Shown here piece by piece: positions 1 through 9,520 of a DNA stretch of 64,000 nucleotides (position 1 is its first letter; each line of letters begins with the position of its first letter). Source of the stretch: Bacteroidales bacterium (GTDB lineage Bacteria > Bacteroidota > Bacteroidia > Bacteroidales > Prolixibacteraceae); the NCBI GenBank assembly GCA_012729335.1, contig JAAYDJ010000035.1:1-64000 (forward strand). The letters run 5' to 3'. The notes beneath the pieces are model-generated. The model made no database searches. It saw nothing but the letters and a program-made list of their open reading frames with translations, and was not told the DNA's origin. A program made the translations under genes and the position numbers.

Positions 1-97
1 ATTCCAGACTCCAGATTCAAGATTCCAGACTCCAGACTCCAGATTCAAGATTCAAGATTCAAGATTCCTCATTCCAGATTCCAGATTCCTGACTTTT
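1..97. repeat. Degenerate short tandem repeat downstream of sufB
   Basis: The first 97 bases are built from reiterated attccagactccag and attcaag units with small variations. They lie directly after the sufB stop codon, which is read on the minus strand. No reading frame or hairpin is visible. The array may continue beyond the window edge. Similar degenerate arrays occur at 30.6, 39.5 and 54.0 kb. Confidence 0.8.
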
Positions 98-1543
98 TTA
101 CCCCACACTTCCTTCCAGACTGATAGCCAGCAGCTTCTGGGCTTCAACGGCGAACTCCATGGGCAATTTGTTCAGGACCTCCCGGGCATAGCCGTTGACG
201 ATCATGCCGATGGCATCCTCGGTGCTGATTCCCCGCTGGTTGCAGTAAAAGATCTGGTCTTCACCGATTTTGGAGGTAGTGGCCTCGTGTTCGACGACCG
301 CCGATTTGTTACCCACTTCGATGTAAGGGAAGGTATGGGCTCCGCACCTGTCCCCCATCAGCAGGGAGTCGCACTGGGAGAAATTGCGGGCATTTTCGGC
401 CCCCGGCATCACCTTGACCAGCCCTCGGTAGCTGTTGTTGCTCACGCCTGCCGAAATCCCTTTGGAAACAATCGTGCTTTTTGTGTTTTTTCCGATGTGG
501 ATCATCTTGGTTCCTGTATCGGCCTGCTGGTGATGGTTGGTGAGGGCGACTGAGTAAAATTCGCCCACCGAATGGTTCCCCAGAAGGATGCAACTGGGAT
601 ATTTCCAGGTGATGGCCGAGCCGGTTTCCACCTGGGTCCAGCTGATCTTCGAGGACTCCCCGCGGCAAATGCCCCGCTTGGTCACGAAATTGTAAATGCC
701 TCCCTTTCCCTCCTTATCACCAGGATACCAATTCTGAACGGTACTGTATTTGACCTCGGCATGGTCCAGGGCAATGATTTCCACCACGGCGGCGTGCAAC
801 TGGTTTTCGTCGCGCATGGGGGCCGTGCACCCTTCGAGGTAGCTCACATAACTTCCCTCGTCGGCCACGATGAGCGTCCGCTCAAACTGGCCCGTATTGG
901 CGGCATTGATCCGGAAATAGGTGGAAAGTTCCATGGGGCAGCGCACCCCCTTGGGGATATAACAGAAAGAGCCATCACTGAACACCGCCGAATTAAGGGC
1001 CGCAAAATAGTTGTCGCCTACCGGCACGGCCATGCTGATGTATTTCCTGACCAGGTCGGGATGGTCACGGAGCGCCTCACTGAAAGAACAAAAGATAATC
1101 CCCTTTTCAGCCAGCGTATCCTTGAACGTGGTTTTAACCGACACACTGTCAATCACCGCATCAACGGCCACACCAGCCAAATGCTTTTGCTCCTCCAGGG
1201 GAATACCCAGCTTGTTGAAGGTCTCAATCAGTTCCGGGTCTACCTCGTCCAAACTGGCATACCTGGGTTTTTGCACAGGTGCCGCATAATAACTGATCGC
1301 CTGGAAATCAATGGGAGGTATTTTCAGATAAGCCCAGTCGGGCATCTCCATTTTCAGCCATTTCCGGTAGGCGTTCAATCTGAATTCCAACATGAAATCG
1401 GGCTCTTTCTTCTTCTCCCAGATTGTTCGGACCACCTGTTCATTCAGACCCTTCTCGATAATATCGGTCTCAATATCGGTGTAAAACCCGTATTTATATT
1501 CGCTCTGAGTAACCTCATGCAAAATTCTATCCTGGTCTTCCAT
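98..1543 (-). CDS. sufB: Fe-S cluster assembly scaffold protein SufB
   Basis: SufB is the beta-helical scaffold subunit of the cytosolic SufBC2D complex, which assembles Fe-S clusters and passes them to apoproteins. The 481-residue product has the usual family length and the SufB signature near the C-terminus: [15 protein letters not shown], with the invariant cysteine at about residue 400, followed by [13 protein letters not shown]. The start MEDQDR lies about 70 bases downstream of a TATCTTTG box. The partners sufC and sufD normally follow on the same strand and would lie beyond position 1; they cannot be seen here. The identification is secure from the conserved C-terminal half. Confidence 0.96.
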   Translation of the reverse strand: MEDQDRILHEVTQSEYKYGFYTDIETDIIEKGLNEQVVRTIWEKKKEPDFMLEFRLNAYRKWLKMEMPDWAYLKIPPIDFQAISYYAAPVQKPRYASLDEVDPELIETFNKLGIPLEEQKHLAGVAVDAVIDSVSVKTTFKDTLAEKGIIFCSFSEALRDHPDLVRKYISMAVPVGDNYFAALNSAVFSDGSFCYIPKGVRCPMELSTYFRINAANTGQFERTLIVADEGSYVSYLEGCTAPMRDENQLHAAVVEIIALDHAEVKYSTVQNWYPGDKEGKGGIYNFVTKRGICRGESSKISWTQVETGSAITWKYPSCILLGNHSVGEFYSVALTNHHQQADTGTKMIHIGKNTKSTIVSKGISAGVSNNSYRGLVKVMPGAENARNFSQCDSLLMGDRCGAHTFPYIEVGNKSAVVEHEATTSKIGEDQIFYCNQRGISTEDAIGMIVNGYAREVLNKLPMEFAVEAQKLLAISLEGSVG

Positions 1544-1609
1544 TATTTTTCAGTTCATTTCCAAACCTTTAAAACCGGACCAACACCCTTTCTTCCGGCA
1601 TAAAGGAAA

Positions 1610-1640
1610 TTGCAAAGATATAAATTTAGGACTACTTTTG
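1610..1640 (+). promoter_or_regulatory. Bacteroidota promoter for thiL (TTG-N20-TACTTTTG)
   Basis: TTG at 1610-1612 and TACTTTTG at 1633-1640 are separated by 20 bases, matching the -33/-7 architecture of Bacteroidota promoters. The predicted start of transcription near 1647 is about 35 bases before the ATG at 1683. This supports that ATG over an upstream in-frame start at 1638, which would lie inside the promoter. Confidence 0.65.
1613..1620 (-). promoter_or_regulatory. Bacteroidota -7 box for sufB
   Basis: On the minus strand this reads TATCTTTG, an exact match to the Bacteroidota -7 consensus TAnnTTTG, 70 bases upstream of the sufB start. No clear TTG is seen at the usual -33 distance. 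It overlaps the spacer of the opposing thiL promoter, so the two divergent genes probably share a compact control region. Confidence 0.6.
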
Positions 1641-1682
1641 CGGGGTGAATTTTCTAAAAAATACCTTTTTATCCTGATTAAA

Positions 1683-2723
1683 ATGGCTGAAAAAGAGAAG
1701 AAGCCCACGATTTCCACCCTGGGGGAATTCGGGTTGATAGAGAGGCTCACGGGTGGACTGGAGCTTAAACAGTCGAGCACATTGAAGGGGGTGGGTGACG
1801 ATGCGGCGGTTATAGCCTGCGGTGACCAGGGTCTGGTGGTGACTACCGATCTGCTTTTAGAAGGAATTCATTTCAACCTGATGTACATGCCCCTCAGGCA
1901 TTTGGGCTATAAAGCGGTCATGGTCAATCTCTCCGATGTGTTTGCCATGAATGCCACACCGAGGCAGATCACGGTCAGCCTGGCGGTTTCCTCGAGGTTC
2001 ACCCTGGAAATGATTGAAGAACTCTATGAAGGGATCAAGCTAGCTTGCGCCAGATACGAGGTAGACCTGGTAGGCGGAGACACCACCAGTTCCGTAACGG
2101 GAATGATGTTGAGCATCACGGCATTGGGGACCGCCCCCCTGACAGAAATCACCTATCGTTCGGGAGCCCGCCCCAATGATCTGCTGTGTGTGACAGGGGA
2201 CCTCGGGGGTGCTTATATGGGGCTTCAGCTGCTGGAGCGTGAAAATGAAGTGTTTAAGGTCCACCCGGGCATGCAGCCCCAATTGGAAGGACATGACTAT
2301 ATCCTGCAGAGGCAGCTCAAACCGGAAGCCAGAGGCGATATGGTGGCCCGTTTCAGGGAACTGGGCATCCTCCCGACAGCCATGATCGACATTTCCGACG
2401 GCCTCTCCTCCGAAATCGGCCATCTGTGTAAAGCTTCAGGAGTGGGATGCCACCTCTATGAGGAACGGATTCCCTATGACCAACAGACCCGCGACATGGC
2501 CCTGGAATTCAACATCAACCCCCTGGTGGCCGCCCTTAACGGCGGGGAAGACTATGAACTGCTCTTCACCATTCCTTTAAATGACCATGACAAGGTAAAA
2601 GAAGATCCCGACATCACTGTCATCGGACACATGACCATTCCGGAAGAAGGAACACAGCTTGTCACGGCCGGAGGAGCCATGATTCCCTTGCAGGCACAGG
2701 GATTCAATCACATGCAGGGCTAA
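1683..2723 (+). CDS. thiL: Thiamine-monophosphate kinase
   Basis: ThiL phosphorylates thiamine monophosphate to the cofactor thiamine diphosphate using ATP. The 346-residue protein is typical of the family and carries the glycine/aspartate-rich nucleotide and metal site near residues 37-43 (VGDDAAV), TTDLLLEGIHF near 54-64, and VGGDT and DISDGLSSE further on. The start at MAEKEKK is chosen because the upstream in-frame start falls within the promoter. It is divergent from sufB and ends before a bidirectional terminator shared with the fasciclin gene. No thiamine biosynthesis partner and no TPP riboswitch is visible next to it. Confidence 0.95.
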   Translation: MAEKEKKPTISTLGEFGLIERLTGGLELKQSSTLKGVGDDAAVIACGDQGLVVTTDLLLEGIHFNLMYMPLRHLGYKAVMVNLSDVFAMNATPRQITVSLAVSSRFTLEMIEELYEGIKLACARYEVDLVGGDTTSSVTGMMLSITALGTAPLTEITYRSGARPNDLLCVTGDLGGAYMGLQLLERENEVFKVHPGMQPQLEGHDYILQRQLKPEARGDMVARFRELGILPTAMIDISDGLSSEIGHLCKASGVGCHLYEERIPYDQQTRDMALEFNINPLVAALNGGEDYELLFTIPLNDHDKVKEDPDITVIGHMTIPEEGTQLVTAGGAMIPLQAQGFNHMQG

Positions 2724-2836
2724 AAACCGGAGCCGGCACCTTCAGGAAGGTCCAGTTGCGGTTTTACTGTAGACCAGGTTCTCTCCACACAAATTTCAGC
2801 GGTACATGATCAGTGGACAGATCCATCCCCCCGAGG

Positions 2837-2875
2837 AAAAAAAAGCAGGAGCTGAAAAGCCCCTGCTTTTTTTTT
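2837..2875. terminator. Bidirectional terminator between thiL and the fasciclin gene
   Basis: An A-tract is followed by AGCAGG, a loop region and CCTGCT, then nine T residues. A and T tracts flank both sides, so it can serve both convergent genes. Confidence 0.8.
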
Positions 2876-2891
2876 CATAAAACCAGATGAA

Positions 2892-4481
2892 TTACCTGAT
2901 GACCAATCTTTCGGTTTGAACCTGGTTGTTTCCTTTGAGTACGACCAGATACATTCCTGATTTGAAACCGCTGGTATTTAAGGAGACTCTGCTTTCGTTC
3001 ATCACCATCTCGCTGATTATCCGGCCTTCCATGGTAAGGATGGTCAATGTGGACCCACGGAGTTCGCGGTCACCATTCACTTCAATGGTCAGGTTGGTAG
3101 TCGCGGGATTGGGATAGAGCCGGAACTGCATTTCATTGTTCCTGGTTGCATTAGCGCTGGTCACAGGAGGAATCAGCACCGCGTCGATCACATGCACCAC
3201 ACCGTTGTCGGTCATGATGTCGGCTACCGTCACCTTCGCATTGTTGATGAACACACCGTTGGCGTTAATGGTCACCTCAATGTCCTTGCCCAGAAGGGTC
3301 GTTGCAGTCATGCCGTCGCTCAGGTCGGTCGATTTCACGCTGCCGGCCAAAACGTGGTATTTGAGGATGTCGGCCAGGGCGCCCGTGGGGTCGGCCAGCA
3401 AGGCAGGGATCGTGCCCTCGGGAAGGGCTGCAAAGGCTGCATCGGTCGGGGCGAACACCGTGAAGGGACCGTCGCCGCTCAGCGCTTCCGCCAGTCCGGC
3501 GGCCACCACGGCGGCCTCAAGGGTCGTATGGTTCTCACTGTTCACCACCACGTCCACAACCGTCGTACGGGCAGGTATCAGCACCGCGTCGATCACATGC
3601 ACCACACCGTTGTCTGCTTTAATATCTGACACAGTGATGCGGGCGTTGTTGATGAATATCCCGGTAGATTTTACAGTTACTTCAACGTCTTTCCCAAGAA
3701 GGGTAGTCAGAGAACTGAGCAGGAAGAAATCAGAAGAACTGTAGTCACCGCCCACGACATGATATTTAAGGATGTCGGCCAGGGCGCCCGTAGGATCGGC
3801 CAACAGGGCAGACAGGGTTCCGGAAGGCAAAGCTTTGAAAGCCGTGTTAGTCGGGGCAAACACAGTGAAAGGACCGTGACCGCCCAGGGCATCAACAAGT
3901 CCTGCAGCATTAAGTGCCGACTCCAGTGTAGAATGTTCGGGACTGTTGGCAATGATGTCATACACGGTAGTGTTGGGCAGCAAGACTGCGTCGATCACAT
4001 GCACCACACCGTTGTCGGTCATGATGTCGGCTACTGTCACCTTGGCATTGTTGATGAATACACCATTGGCATTGACGGTCACAGTAATGTCTTTTCCCAG
4101 AAGAGTCGTGGCAGTCATTTCGTTGGACAGGTCGGTCGATTTCACGCTGCCGGCCAAAACGTGGTATTTGAGGATGTCGGCCAGGGCACCCGTGGGGTCG
4201 GCCAGCAGGGCGGGGATCGTGCCCTCGGGAAGAGCCGCAAAGGCTGCATCGGTCGGTGCGAACACCGTGAAGGGTCCTGCACCGCTCAGGTCATCGGCCA
4301 ATCCGGCGGCCACCACCGCAGCTTCCAGGGTCGTGTGATTCGGGCTGTTCACCACCACATCAACCACCGTGGAATCCGGTTGCGCGCTCAGACTCAGGAA
4401 GAAGAAAGATGCGATCAGTGTCGCAAACAGTTTCCAGGAAAGGCCCGGAACCAATTTCAATAAAGAGATAAAACTTTCCAT
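2892..4481 (-). CDS. Secreted protein with three fasciclin (FAS1) domains and a T9SS sorting tail
   Basis: FAS1 domains mediate adhesion or cell-surface contacts. The 529-residue product begins MESFISLLK with a signal peptide ending near LSLSAQ (about residue 33). Three FAS1 units follow, each of about 133 residues and each with the H1-like FTVFAPT(D/N) block and the H2-like GVVHVIDAVL block. A Por-secretion C-terminal tail contains YPNPATTNL and ends in RLVIR, so export by type IX secretion and surface attachment are expected. Domains 1 and 3 are almost identical in protein and DNA, while domain 2 has diverged, which points to a recent internal duplication. The start at 4481 rather than 4529 is favoured because a promoter-like site lies between them. 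Confidence 0.9.
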   Translation of the reverse strand: MESFISLLKLVPGLSWKLFATLIASFFFLSLSAQPDSTVVDVVVNSPNHTTLEAAVVAAGLADDLSGAGPFTVFAPTDAAFAALPEGTIPALLADPTGALADILKYHVLAGSVKSTDLSNEMTATTLLGKDITVTVNANGVFINNAKVTVADIMTDNGVVHVIDAVLLPNTTVYDIIANSPEHSTLESALNAAGLVDALGGHGPFTVFAPTNTAFKALPSGTLSALLADPTGALADILKYHVVGGDYSSSDFFLLSSLTTLLGKDVEVTVKSTGIFINNARITVSDIKADNGVVHVIDAVLIPARTTVVDVVVNSENHTTLEAAVVAAGLAEALSGDGPFTVFAPTDAAFAALPEGTIPALLADPTGALADILKYHVLAGSVKSTDLSDGMTATTLLGKDIEVTINANGVFINNAKVTVADIMTDNGVVHVIDAVLIPPVTSANATRNNEMQFRLYPNPATTNLTIEVNGDRELRGSTLTILTMEGRIISEMVMNESRVSLNTSGFKSGMYLVVLKGNNQVQTERLVIR

Positions 4482-4511
4482 GGTCGAATCGATTTTTAAT
4501 TGTTCGTAATT

Positions 4512-4540
4512 GAAACATAGGAAAGTCAATTTTTGTTCAA
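4512..4540 (-). promoter_or_regulatory. Possible promoter of the fasciclin gene
   Basis: On the minus strand TTG (4540-4538) is followed after 18 bases by TATGTTTC (4519-4512), one mismatch from TAnnTTTG. It lies between two possible starts and favours the downstream one at 4481. Confidence 0.35.
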
Positions 4541-4610
4541 CTATTTTTATTTTTTCTTATACATTTTTATTACACAGAGCGTAATCAATTCATTTTCTTA
4601 ATCTTACTGT

Positions 4611-4652
4611 AACAAAAAAAAGTCCACCGGCGGAAAACTCACCGGTGGACTT
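4611..4652 (-). terminator. Terminator of the LamG-domain gene
   Basis: An 11-bp perfect stem AAGTCCACCGG / CCGGTGGACTT with an 11-base loop is followed on the minus strand by a run of T residues. It lies 20 bases after the stop codon of the minus-strand gene at 4673. Confidence 0.85.
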
Positions 4653-4672
4653 CTATCTCTTATAAATGGTGT

Positions 4673-6517
4673 TTACTGGATGATCACTTTTCTGATTTCG
4701 ATTTCTGACCCATCGGGGGCATGAAGATAGAGGAGATATAAACCAGGACTCCAGGCAGCCAGGTGGATGGTTTGGGTTACGGGTAGGGTTTCGGCAAGGA
4801 AAACCGTTTGACCCAGGCTGTTTCTGATGGTCACGGAGTAGTTTTTTTGTCGGGCATAACCGGTAAGTTCCAGCGTCAGATGTGTTTTAGCCGGATTGGG
4901 ATAGATTTTCAGCAGGTTTTGGGTGGTATTCGTATGGGTTGAAGTCATGGTACTGACGACCACCAGGGTATCGGGGACAACCAGGTGGCTGGTCAGGACA
5001 AGGGTATCCATCTGGGTGACGGTGATGGTATCGAAGCGGGTGACGGTAATGGTGTCGTTATAGACAACACGAAGGGTATCGAAGGTTGTACAAACCACCC
5101 CTGTAGTATCAAAGACGACAACTTCCCGGGATGCTGATGCGAGGCATCCATGGGGTGACGTATAGGTATAAGTCACTGTCGATTTACCAAGGCCGGCCTT
5201 TACAGGGTCAAAAAGGCCGGCTGAGATACCCTTTCCGGAGAAAGTTCCCCCGGAAGGCTGACCGGAAAGAAGCACCGGGTGGTGATTAAAATCCACGAAT
5301 GGATCAGGAGTAACAATGGTTACCTCCGGAAGGGGGAAGACATTCACCGCCACCGAGTCTTCTGAAGAACAGGATCCCGAGCTGGCCTGCACGGAATAGG
5401 TTCCCGGTTCGCGGACTGTAATTTTACCGGATGTGGCTCCTGTATTCCAAAGGTAGGAATTTCCTCCGGAAGCGGTGAGCACCACACTTTGCCCCTGGCA
5501 AAAGGAAGTAGGGCCGGAGGCGTTGATGACCACCCGGGGAGGTGCCTGTACATCAACTGTCACCTGGGGACTGGTGCTGCTGCATTCGCCATTGGCAAGG
5601 GTCACGAAGTATTTTCCTGATTGGCGGGCGGTGTAGGAAGTTCCGGAAGCTCCGGCAATCAGGGTATCATTGCGGAACCAGGTCACAGAGGCCCCCTCGA
5701 TAGGAGTGGCATTCAATGTCACTTCTCCGCCCTGGCAGAAAGAGAGGGGACCAGAGGCTGTAATGGTGGCCTCAAAACCAGGGCACCCTGAATAGAGCGC
5801 AGAAACCTCCCGTGGGGTCAGGGCACGGTTCCACAATCCTACATCATCGATATTTCCTGTGAAGTAAAACGCAGTAGCACAGGTAGGCTGTCCCCCTGCA
5901 ATACGACCTATTTCAAAGTTTTGCCTGAACACCTGCACGGGACCACTGGTTCTGTAAGTAGATACCAGTTTCCCGTTGACATAAAGCTTTGCATAACTGC
6001 CATCATAGGTACCTACATAATGGTTCCAGTTCCCGTTTTTATAGAGAATCGTATCTTCATGAGGATTCACCTTGAAATTGTCGGTTGTTTTCACCTGGAA
6101 ATTGATACCGTAGTGGGTATCTGAGACGTCGAAACAGAACTGTTCCTTGTTGACGCCCACGATTCCGCCATAATTGTTCCATTTCCCCAGGACACCGGCC
6201 ACTCCGTGGCCTGTGGTGGTCTGCACCCACATGGAGAGGGTCAAGGCCGCCGTGGGATTGAGGGAAGCCGTATCTTTGACATCGATGTATGCATTACCGT
6301 CAAATCCATAAGCCGAGTTGGTTGTACCAAAACGGTCGGGAACGGGAGTAGCCCCGTGCACTACACCATGATTCCCGTTGCCACTGGCATCGTTGCCGCT
6401 TCCCGACATTGGCCAGTAAGCGGCCAGTCCATTCTGCGGAACCCACGAGGGGATCTCCTGGGAGTAAAGGGAGAGGGTCAACATAAGAAGAACCGCATGG
6501 AAAAGAAGTTTCTTCAT
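4673..6517 (-). CDS. Secreted LamG/concanavalin-like and Ig-like domain protein with T9SS tail
   Basis: This is a 614-residue predicted surface protein. A signal peptide begins MKKLLFHAVLL and ends near LYSQ. A LamG/concanavalin A-like lectin fold follows at about residues 30-235, with AAYWPMSG, WNHYVGTYDG and IDDVGLWNRALT. Two Ig-like units each start with ASGPxSFCQG. Next comes a T/D-V-rich stretch with repeated (F/M)DT(I/L) motifs around residues 485-525, and last a Por-sorting tail (YPNPAKTHL, ending KVIIQ). LamG modules usually bind glycans, but the ligand is unknown here. The start at MKK is preferred over an in-frame upstream ATG at 6544 because the signal peptide begins there. It has its own terminator and is probably monocistronic. 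Confidence 0.87.
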   Translation of the reverse strand: MKKLLFHAVLLMLTLSLYSQEIPSWVPQNGLAAYWPMSGSGNDASGNGNHGVVHGATPVPDRFGTTNSAYGFDGNAYIDVKDTASLNPTAALTLSMWVQTTTGHGVAGVLGKWNNYGGIVGVNKEQFCFDVSDTHYGINFQVKTTDNFKVNPHEDTILYKNGNWNHYVGTYDGSYAKLYVNGKLVSTYRTSGPVQVFRQNFEIGRIAGGQPTCATAFYFTGNIDDVGLWNRALTPREVSALYSGCPGFEATITASGPLSFCQGGEVTLNATPIEGASVTWFRNDTLIAGASGTSYTARQSGKYFVTLANGECSSTSPQVTVDVQAPPRVVINASGPTSFCQGQSVVLTASGGNSYLWNTGATSGKITVREPGTYSVQASSGSCSSEDSVAVNVFPLPEVTIVTPDPFVDFNHHPVLLSGQPSGGTFSGKGISAGLFDPVKAGLGKSTVTYTYTSPHGCLASASREVVVFDTTGVVCTTFDTLRVVYNDTITVTRFDTITVTQMDTLVLTSHLVVPDTLVVVSTMTSTHTNTTQNLLKIYPNPAKTHLTLELTGYARQKNYSVTIRNSLGQTVFLAETLPVTQTIHLAAWSPGLYLLYLHAPDGSEIEIRKVIIQ

Positions 6518-6644
6518 TGCGAAAGGGTTTTCTTTATTTAACAAAACAAAATATAGCCTTTGGGGCCGAAAATAAGAAAATAATATCTTAATATTTAAAC
6601 TTGATCCAAAAATCTCAAACAGTATATGCCAGTTATTTCAAGGT

Positions 6645-8027
6645 CTATTTTCCACGGTCCATTTTCCCCCGGCTGTAAGAAAGGTAAATTCCCACAGAAC
6701 AGATGAGGGCGAAGACGGTAAAACCCCATTTCATGGCGTTGAGGAAGACGGGAGGAGGGACCTCCTGGAGGGCCTGGTTTCCGAACCGGGAGGCGAAAAA
6801 CAGGGTGACTATGGTCATACTCACGATTTGTCCTATCACCCGCATGGTAGAAGCGGTACCCGATGCCAGTCCGTAACGTGAGCGATCGACCGAACTCATG
6901 ATGGTATTCATATTAGGCGAAGAGAAGAGGGCAAATCCCAGTCCGATCCCGGCCAGCAGAAAAACGATCATTCCGAGGGAAGTCGAATCGGTGAGTGTGG
7001 AAAAGGCGGCGAGACCCAGGGCGCTCAGCGTCATTCCGGCTGTAGTGAGAAAACGGGGCTGTATCTTGTCGGAGAGTCTTCCTGCAAAGGGAGAGAGGAT
7101 GGCCATGACCACCGGCTGGGCCATGAGAAGGGCTCCTGCATCACGGGGAGTAAGGCCGCGTACTTTCTGCAGGTATAGACTGAGCAGAAACACGATGGCA
7201 AAGGTGGCGCTGTAATTGATGAGCGCGGCGAGGTTGGAAAAGGCAAACAGCCGGTTATGGGTGAACAGCCGGGTGTCGATAAGGGGGATGGAGGCTTTCT
7301 TTTCGCTCATCCAGAACAGGACAAGCAGGAGTCCGCCCCCACCCATCAGGATCCATCCCCTGATTCCGGGGATGACGGAAGAGCCATAGACGATATCCAC
7401 TAAACCAGCCATGTAAAAAAATGTACCCAGTGCACTGATTCTTCTGCCCTGGCCGGGAGCTGTTTCCTCCTGGCCCAGGAAGAGAAAGGCCAGAAAGGTG
7501 GTCACACTTCCCAGGAATGCCGAGAGGTAAAAGATGGACCGCCAACCCAGGTACTGGGTGAGGAGGCCTCCGGCAAAAGGCCCGACGGCCAGTCCAAGGT
7601 AAACGGCTGAGACCGACATACCCAGAACCCGGCCACGGTAGCGGGGCGGGAATGCAGCCACGAGAAGGGCAGCGCCTGAGGTATTGGTAAAGGCGGCGCC
7701 GATGCCCTGAAGAAACCTGAAGATAATCAGCCATCCTCCCGATCCGGAGAGGCCACACAATAAGGTGGAGAAGGTGAAGATTACGATGCCTGTTTTGAAC
7801 AGGCGGCGGACTCCGGTCAGATCGCCCCATCTTCCGGCAGGCAAAAGGAACATGGCCGATGAAAGCAAAAAAGAGGTGACCACCCAGCTGACCATCACAG
7901 CACTTAGATCAAAACTCTGTGCGATGGCCGGCATGGCAATGTTGATGGAAGAGATCAGGAAGGTCCCCATGAAGGAGGTGACCATGACCACGGTAACCAG
8001 GGATATGAGCTTCTTATTCCATTCCAT
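6645..8027 (-). CDS. MFS transporter, DHA2 (14-TM drug/H+ antiporter) type
   Basis: A 460-residue inner-membrane exporter of the major facilitator superfamily. Motif A is visible as GRWGDLTGVRRLF near residue 65. The antiporter motif C appears as GLAVGPFAGGLLTQYLGWRS near residue 150, typical of H+-driven efflux. The length and the hydrophobic segments suit the 14-helix EmrB/QacA branch. Substrate cannot be read from sequence. No regulator or membrane-fusion partner is adjacent; the upstream neighbour is a BASS transporter on the same strand after a 165-base gap. Confidence 0.88.
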   Translation of the reverse strand: MEWNKKLISLVTVVMVTSFMGTFLISSINIAMPAIAQSFDLSAVMVSWVVTSFLLSSAMFLLPAGRWGDLTGVRRLFKTGIVIFTFSTLLCGLSGSGGWLIIFRFLQGIGAAFTNTSGAALLVAAFPPRYRGRVLGMSVSAVYLGLAVGPFAGGLLTQYLGWRSIFYLSAFLGSVTTFLAFLFLGQEETAPGQGRRISALGTFFYMAGLVDIVYGSSVIPGIRGWILMGGGGLLLVLFWMSEKKASIPLIDTRLFTHNRLFAFSNLAALINYSATFAIVFLLSLYLQKVRGLTPRDAGALLMAQPVVMAILSPFAGRLSDKIQPRFLTTAGMTLSALGLAAFSTLTDSTSLGMIVFLLAGIGLGFALFSSPNMNTIMSSVDRSRYGLASGTASTMRVIGQIVSMTIVTLFFASRFGNQALQEVPPPVFLNAMKWGFTVFALICSVGIYLSYSRGKMDRGK

Positions 8028-8192
8028 GGGCTGATATATATCTCATCGGCGAATCATCATACATGAATTCTGTTTGGGGCTCAAAATTAATATAATTGTC
8101 ACCTCCGCTGATCAGACATGAAGGAACATCTGTCATAAGGGGTAACTTTTCAGGGCGGGATGAGTGCAGTTTCCAGGGGAACCACCATGGAG

Positions 8193-9143
8193 TTATTGTT
8201 CTGCAAGGGGTTTTCTGGCCCACAGAGACGCGAGGATGAGTCCGGAGATAATGTGCCACACACCCCACCAGGCGGCCACCACGGCCATTCCGCCCAGTTC
8301 AAGTTCCGGGGGGAAAATCTTGGGATTGAACATCAGCACCAGGGCCAGTCCGGAATTTTGAATTCCCGTTTCAATGGTGATGGATCTGCGGTCGACCCTG
8401 GGCCTTCCCATGGCTGTACTAAAGAAGAAGCCGCTGGCCAGCGCCAGAATGTTATGGATCAGTACAATGAAAAATATGAGATGAATGGCCTGCATGAAGT
8501 TGGAAAAATTCGCCGACAGAAGTATGATTACAAAGAGGATAAATATAATAAAGGAAATTTGTTGCATCGGCTTTTTAATTTTTGCCGTCAGCCGGGGGAA
8601 CTGCTTAGCTACAAAAAGCCCAAGGGCTACGGGGACTCCCAGCAAGATGAAAACCGTCTGCACGACTTGCCAGAATTCAATTTCAATGGGCCGGAGGAGT
8701 TGGGTAGCGCCAGTCTTTTCATAGAAGTTGATGTAGAGGTCGCCCCAGAAGGCAAAGTTGGCGGGGGTCATGAGCATGGCGATCATGGTGGAGAAGGCGG
8801 TGAGGCTGACGGAGAGGGCGATATTTCCTTTGGCCAGGGATGAAAGAAAATTGGAGACATTTCCGCCCGGACAAGCGGCTACCAGGATCATGCCCAAGGC
8901 AACGGTGGGAGTAGGCTTTAACACCATGATAAAAAGAAAGGTGATTGCCGGCAATATTAAAAACTGGGAAATCAGCCCGGTGATGAACGATTTGGGTTTG
9001 ACAAACACATCGCGAAACTCGTCGAGTTTGATATTCAGGGCAACCCCGAACATGACAAAGGCGATGGTCACATTCAGGAAAAAGAGTCCGCCTTCTGAGA
9101 AATTCAGGCGGATGTGGTCCAGCGCCAGCAGTGCTTCTCTCAT
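8193..9143 (-). CDS. Bile acid:sodium symporter (BASS) family protein
   Basis: A 316-residue polytopic membrane protein with about nine hydrophobic segments and the BASS-type central motif ACPGGNVSNFLS near residue 105. A later conserved stretch reads ETGIQNSGLALVL. Family members move organic anions such as bile acids, pantoate or 2-keto acids with sodium; the substrate here is unknown. Bacterial relatives are usually 290-330 residues, so I start at MREALLALD. An in-frame start at 9272 would add 43 residues across a palindrome followed by a T-run (9211-9224), which looks non-coding. It is probably transcribed separately from the MFS gene downstream. Confidence 0.85.
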   Translation of the reverse strand: MREALLALDHIRLNFSEGGLFFLNVTIAFVMFGVALNIKLDEFRDVFVKPKSFITGLISQFLILPAITFLFIMVLKPTPTVALGMILVAACPGGNVSNFLSSLAKGNIALSVSLTAFSTMIAMLMTPANFAFWGDLYINFYEKTGATQLLRPIEIEFWQVVQTVFILLGVPVALGLFVAKQFPRLTAKIKKPMQQISFIIFILFVIILLSANFSNFMQAIHLIFFIVLIHNILALASGFFFSTAMGRPRVDRRSITIETGIQNSGLALVLMFNPKIFPPELELGGMAVVAAWWGVWHIISGLILASLWARKPLAEQ

Positions 9144-9520
9144 TTCAGTCGTTTTAGTTTGGGGTGAAGTTAAATAATCTTCCCAAAAACAAACCAATCC
9201 GCACAAAAAAAGCACAGCTGTGCTATTCCAAGCTCTCCGTAAGCTTGTTAAAACCGTCTCATTCTTACGCAAAACAAAGCGGAAACTTCATGTGATCTCA
9301 GACAAGAAATCGCAAGATCCTTACGGTATCACCAAATCCACTTCGATCTCATTACGGCTATAAAAGACCTTACATTTCAAAGGATTTACGCCCGTATTTC
9401 CGGAGTCGAAATTGGTAGCACACGTCTCTCAGGTATAAAAATAGAGTGTCGGAAGCCTTTTTTGGTTTGCGGTTAGCTTCAAAAAACCAGTGTTTTTGAG
9501 GCACGGCTTATCTGTCCCGA
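9144..9520. other. Intergenic region upstream of the BASS gene
   Basis: This stretch of about 380 bases holds the palindrome AGCACAGCTGTGCT at 9211-9224 followed on the minus strand by seven T residues, which could be a weak terminator or an operator. A second AT-only hairpin, TCAAAAA/TTTTTGA, lies near 9480-9500. No coding frame or RNA gene is recognised. It marks the start of the lower-GC stretch. Confidence 0.5.

Noticed and set aside
572-1603. 343-residue frame opposite sufB
   Set aside because: Antisense shadow of a conserved gene; composition follows the codon pattern of sufB.
1621-1682. TPP riboswitch upstream of thiL
   Set aside because: The leader is about 35 bases after the predicted transcription start, too short for the aptamer, and lacks the conserved CUGAGA motif.
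8014-8268. 84-residue frame between the MFS and BASS genes
   Set aside because: No signal peptide, membrane segment or family feature; overlaps both gene ends.
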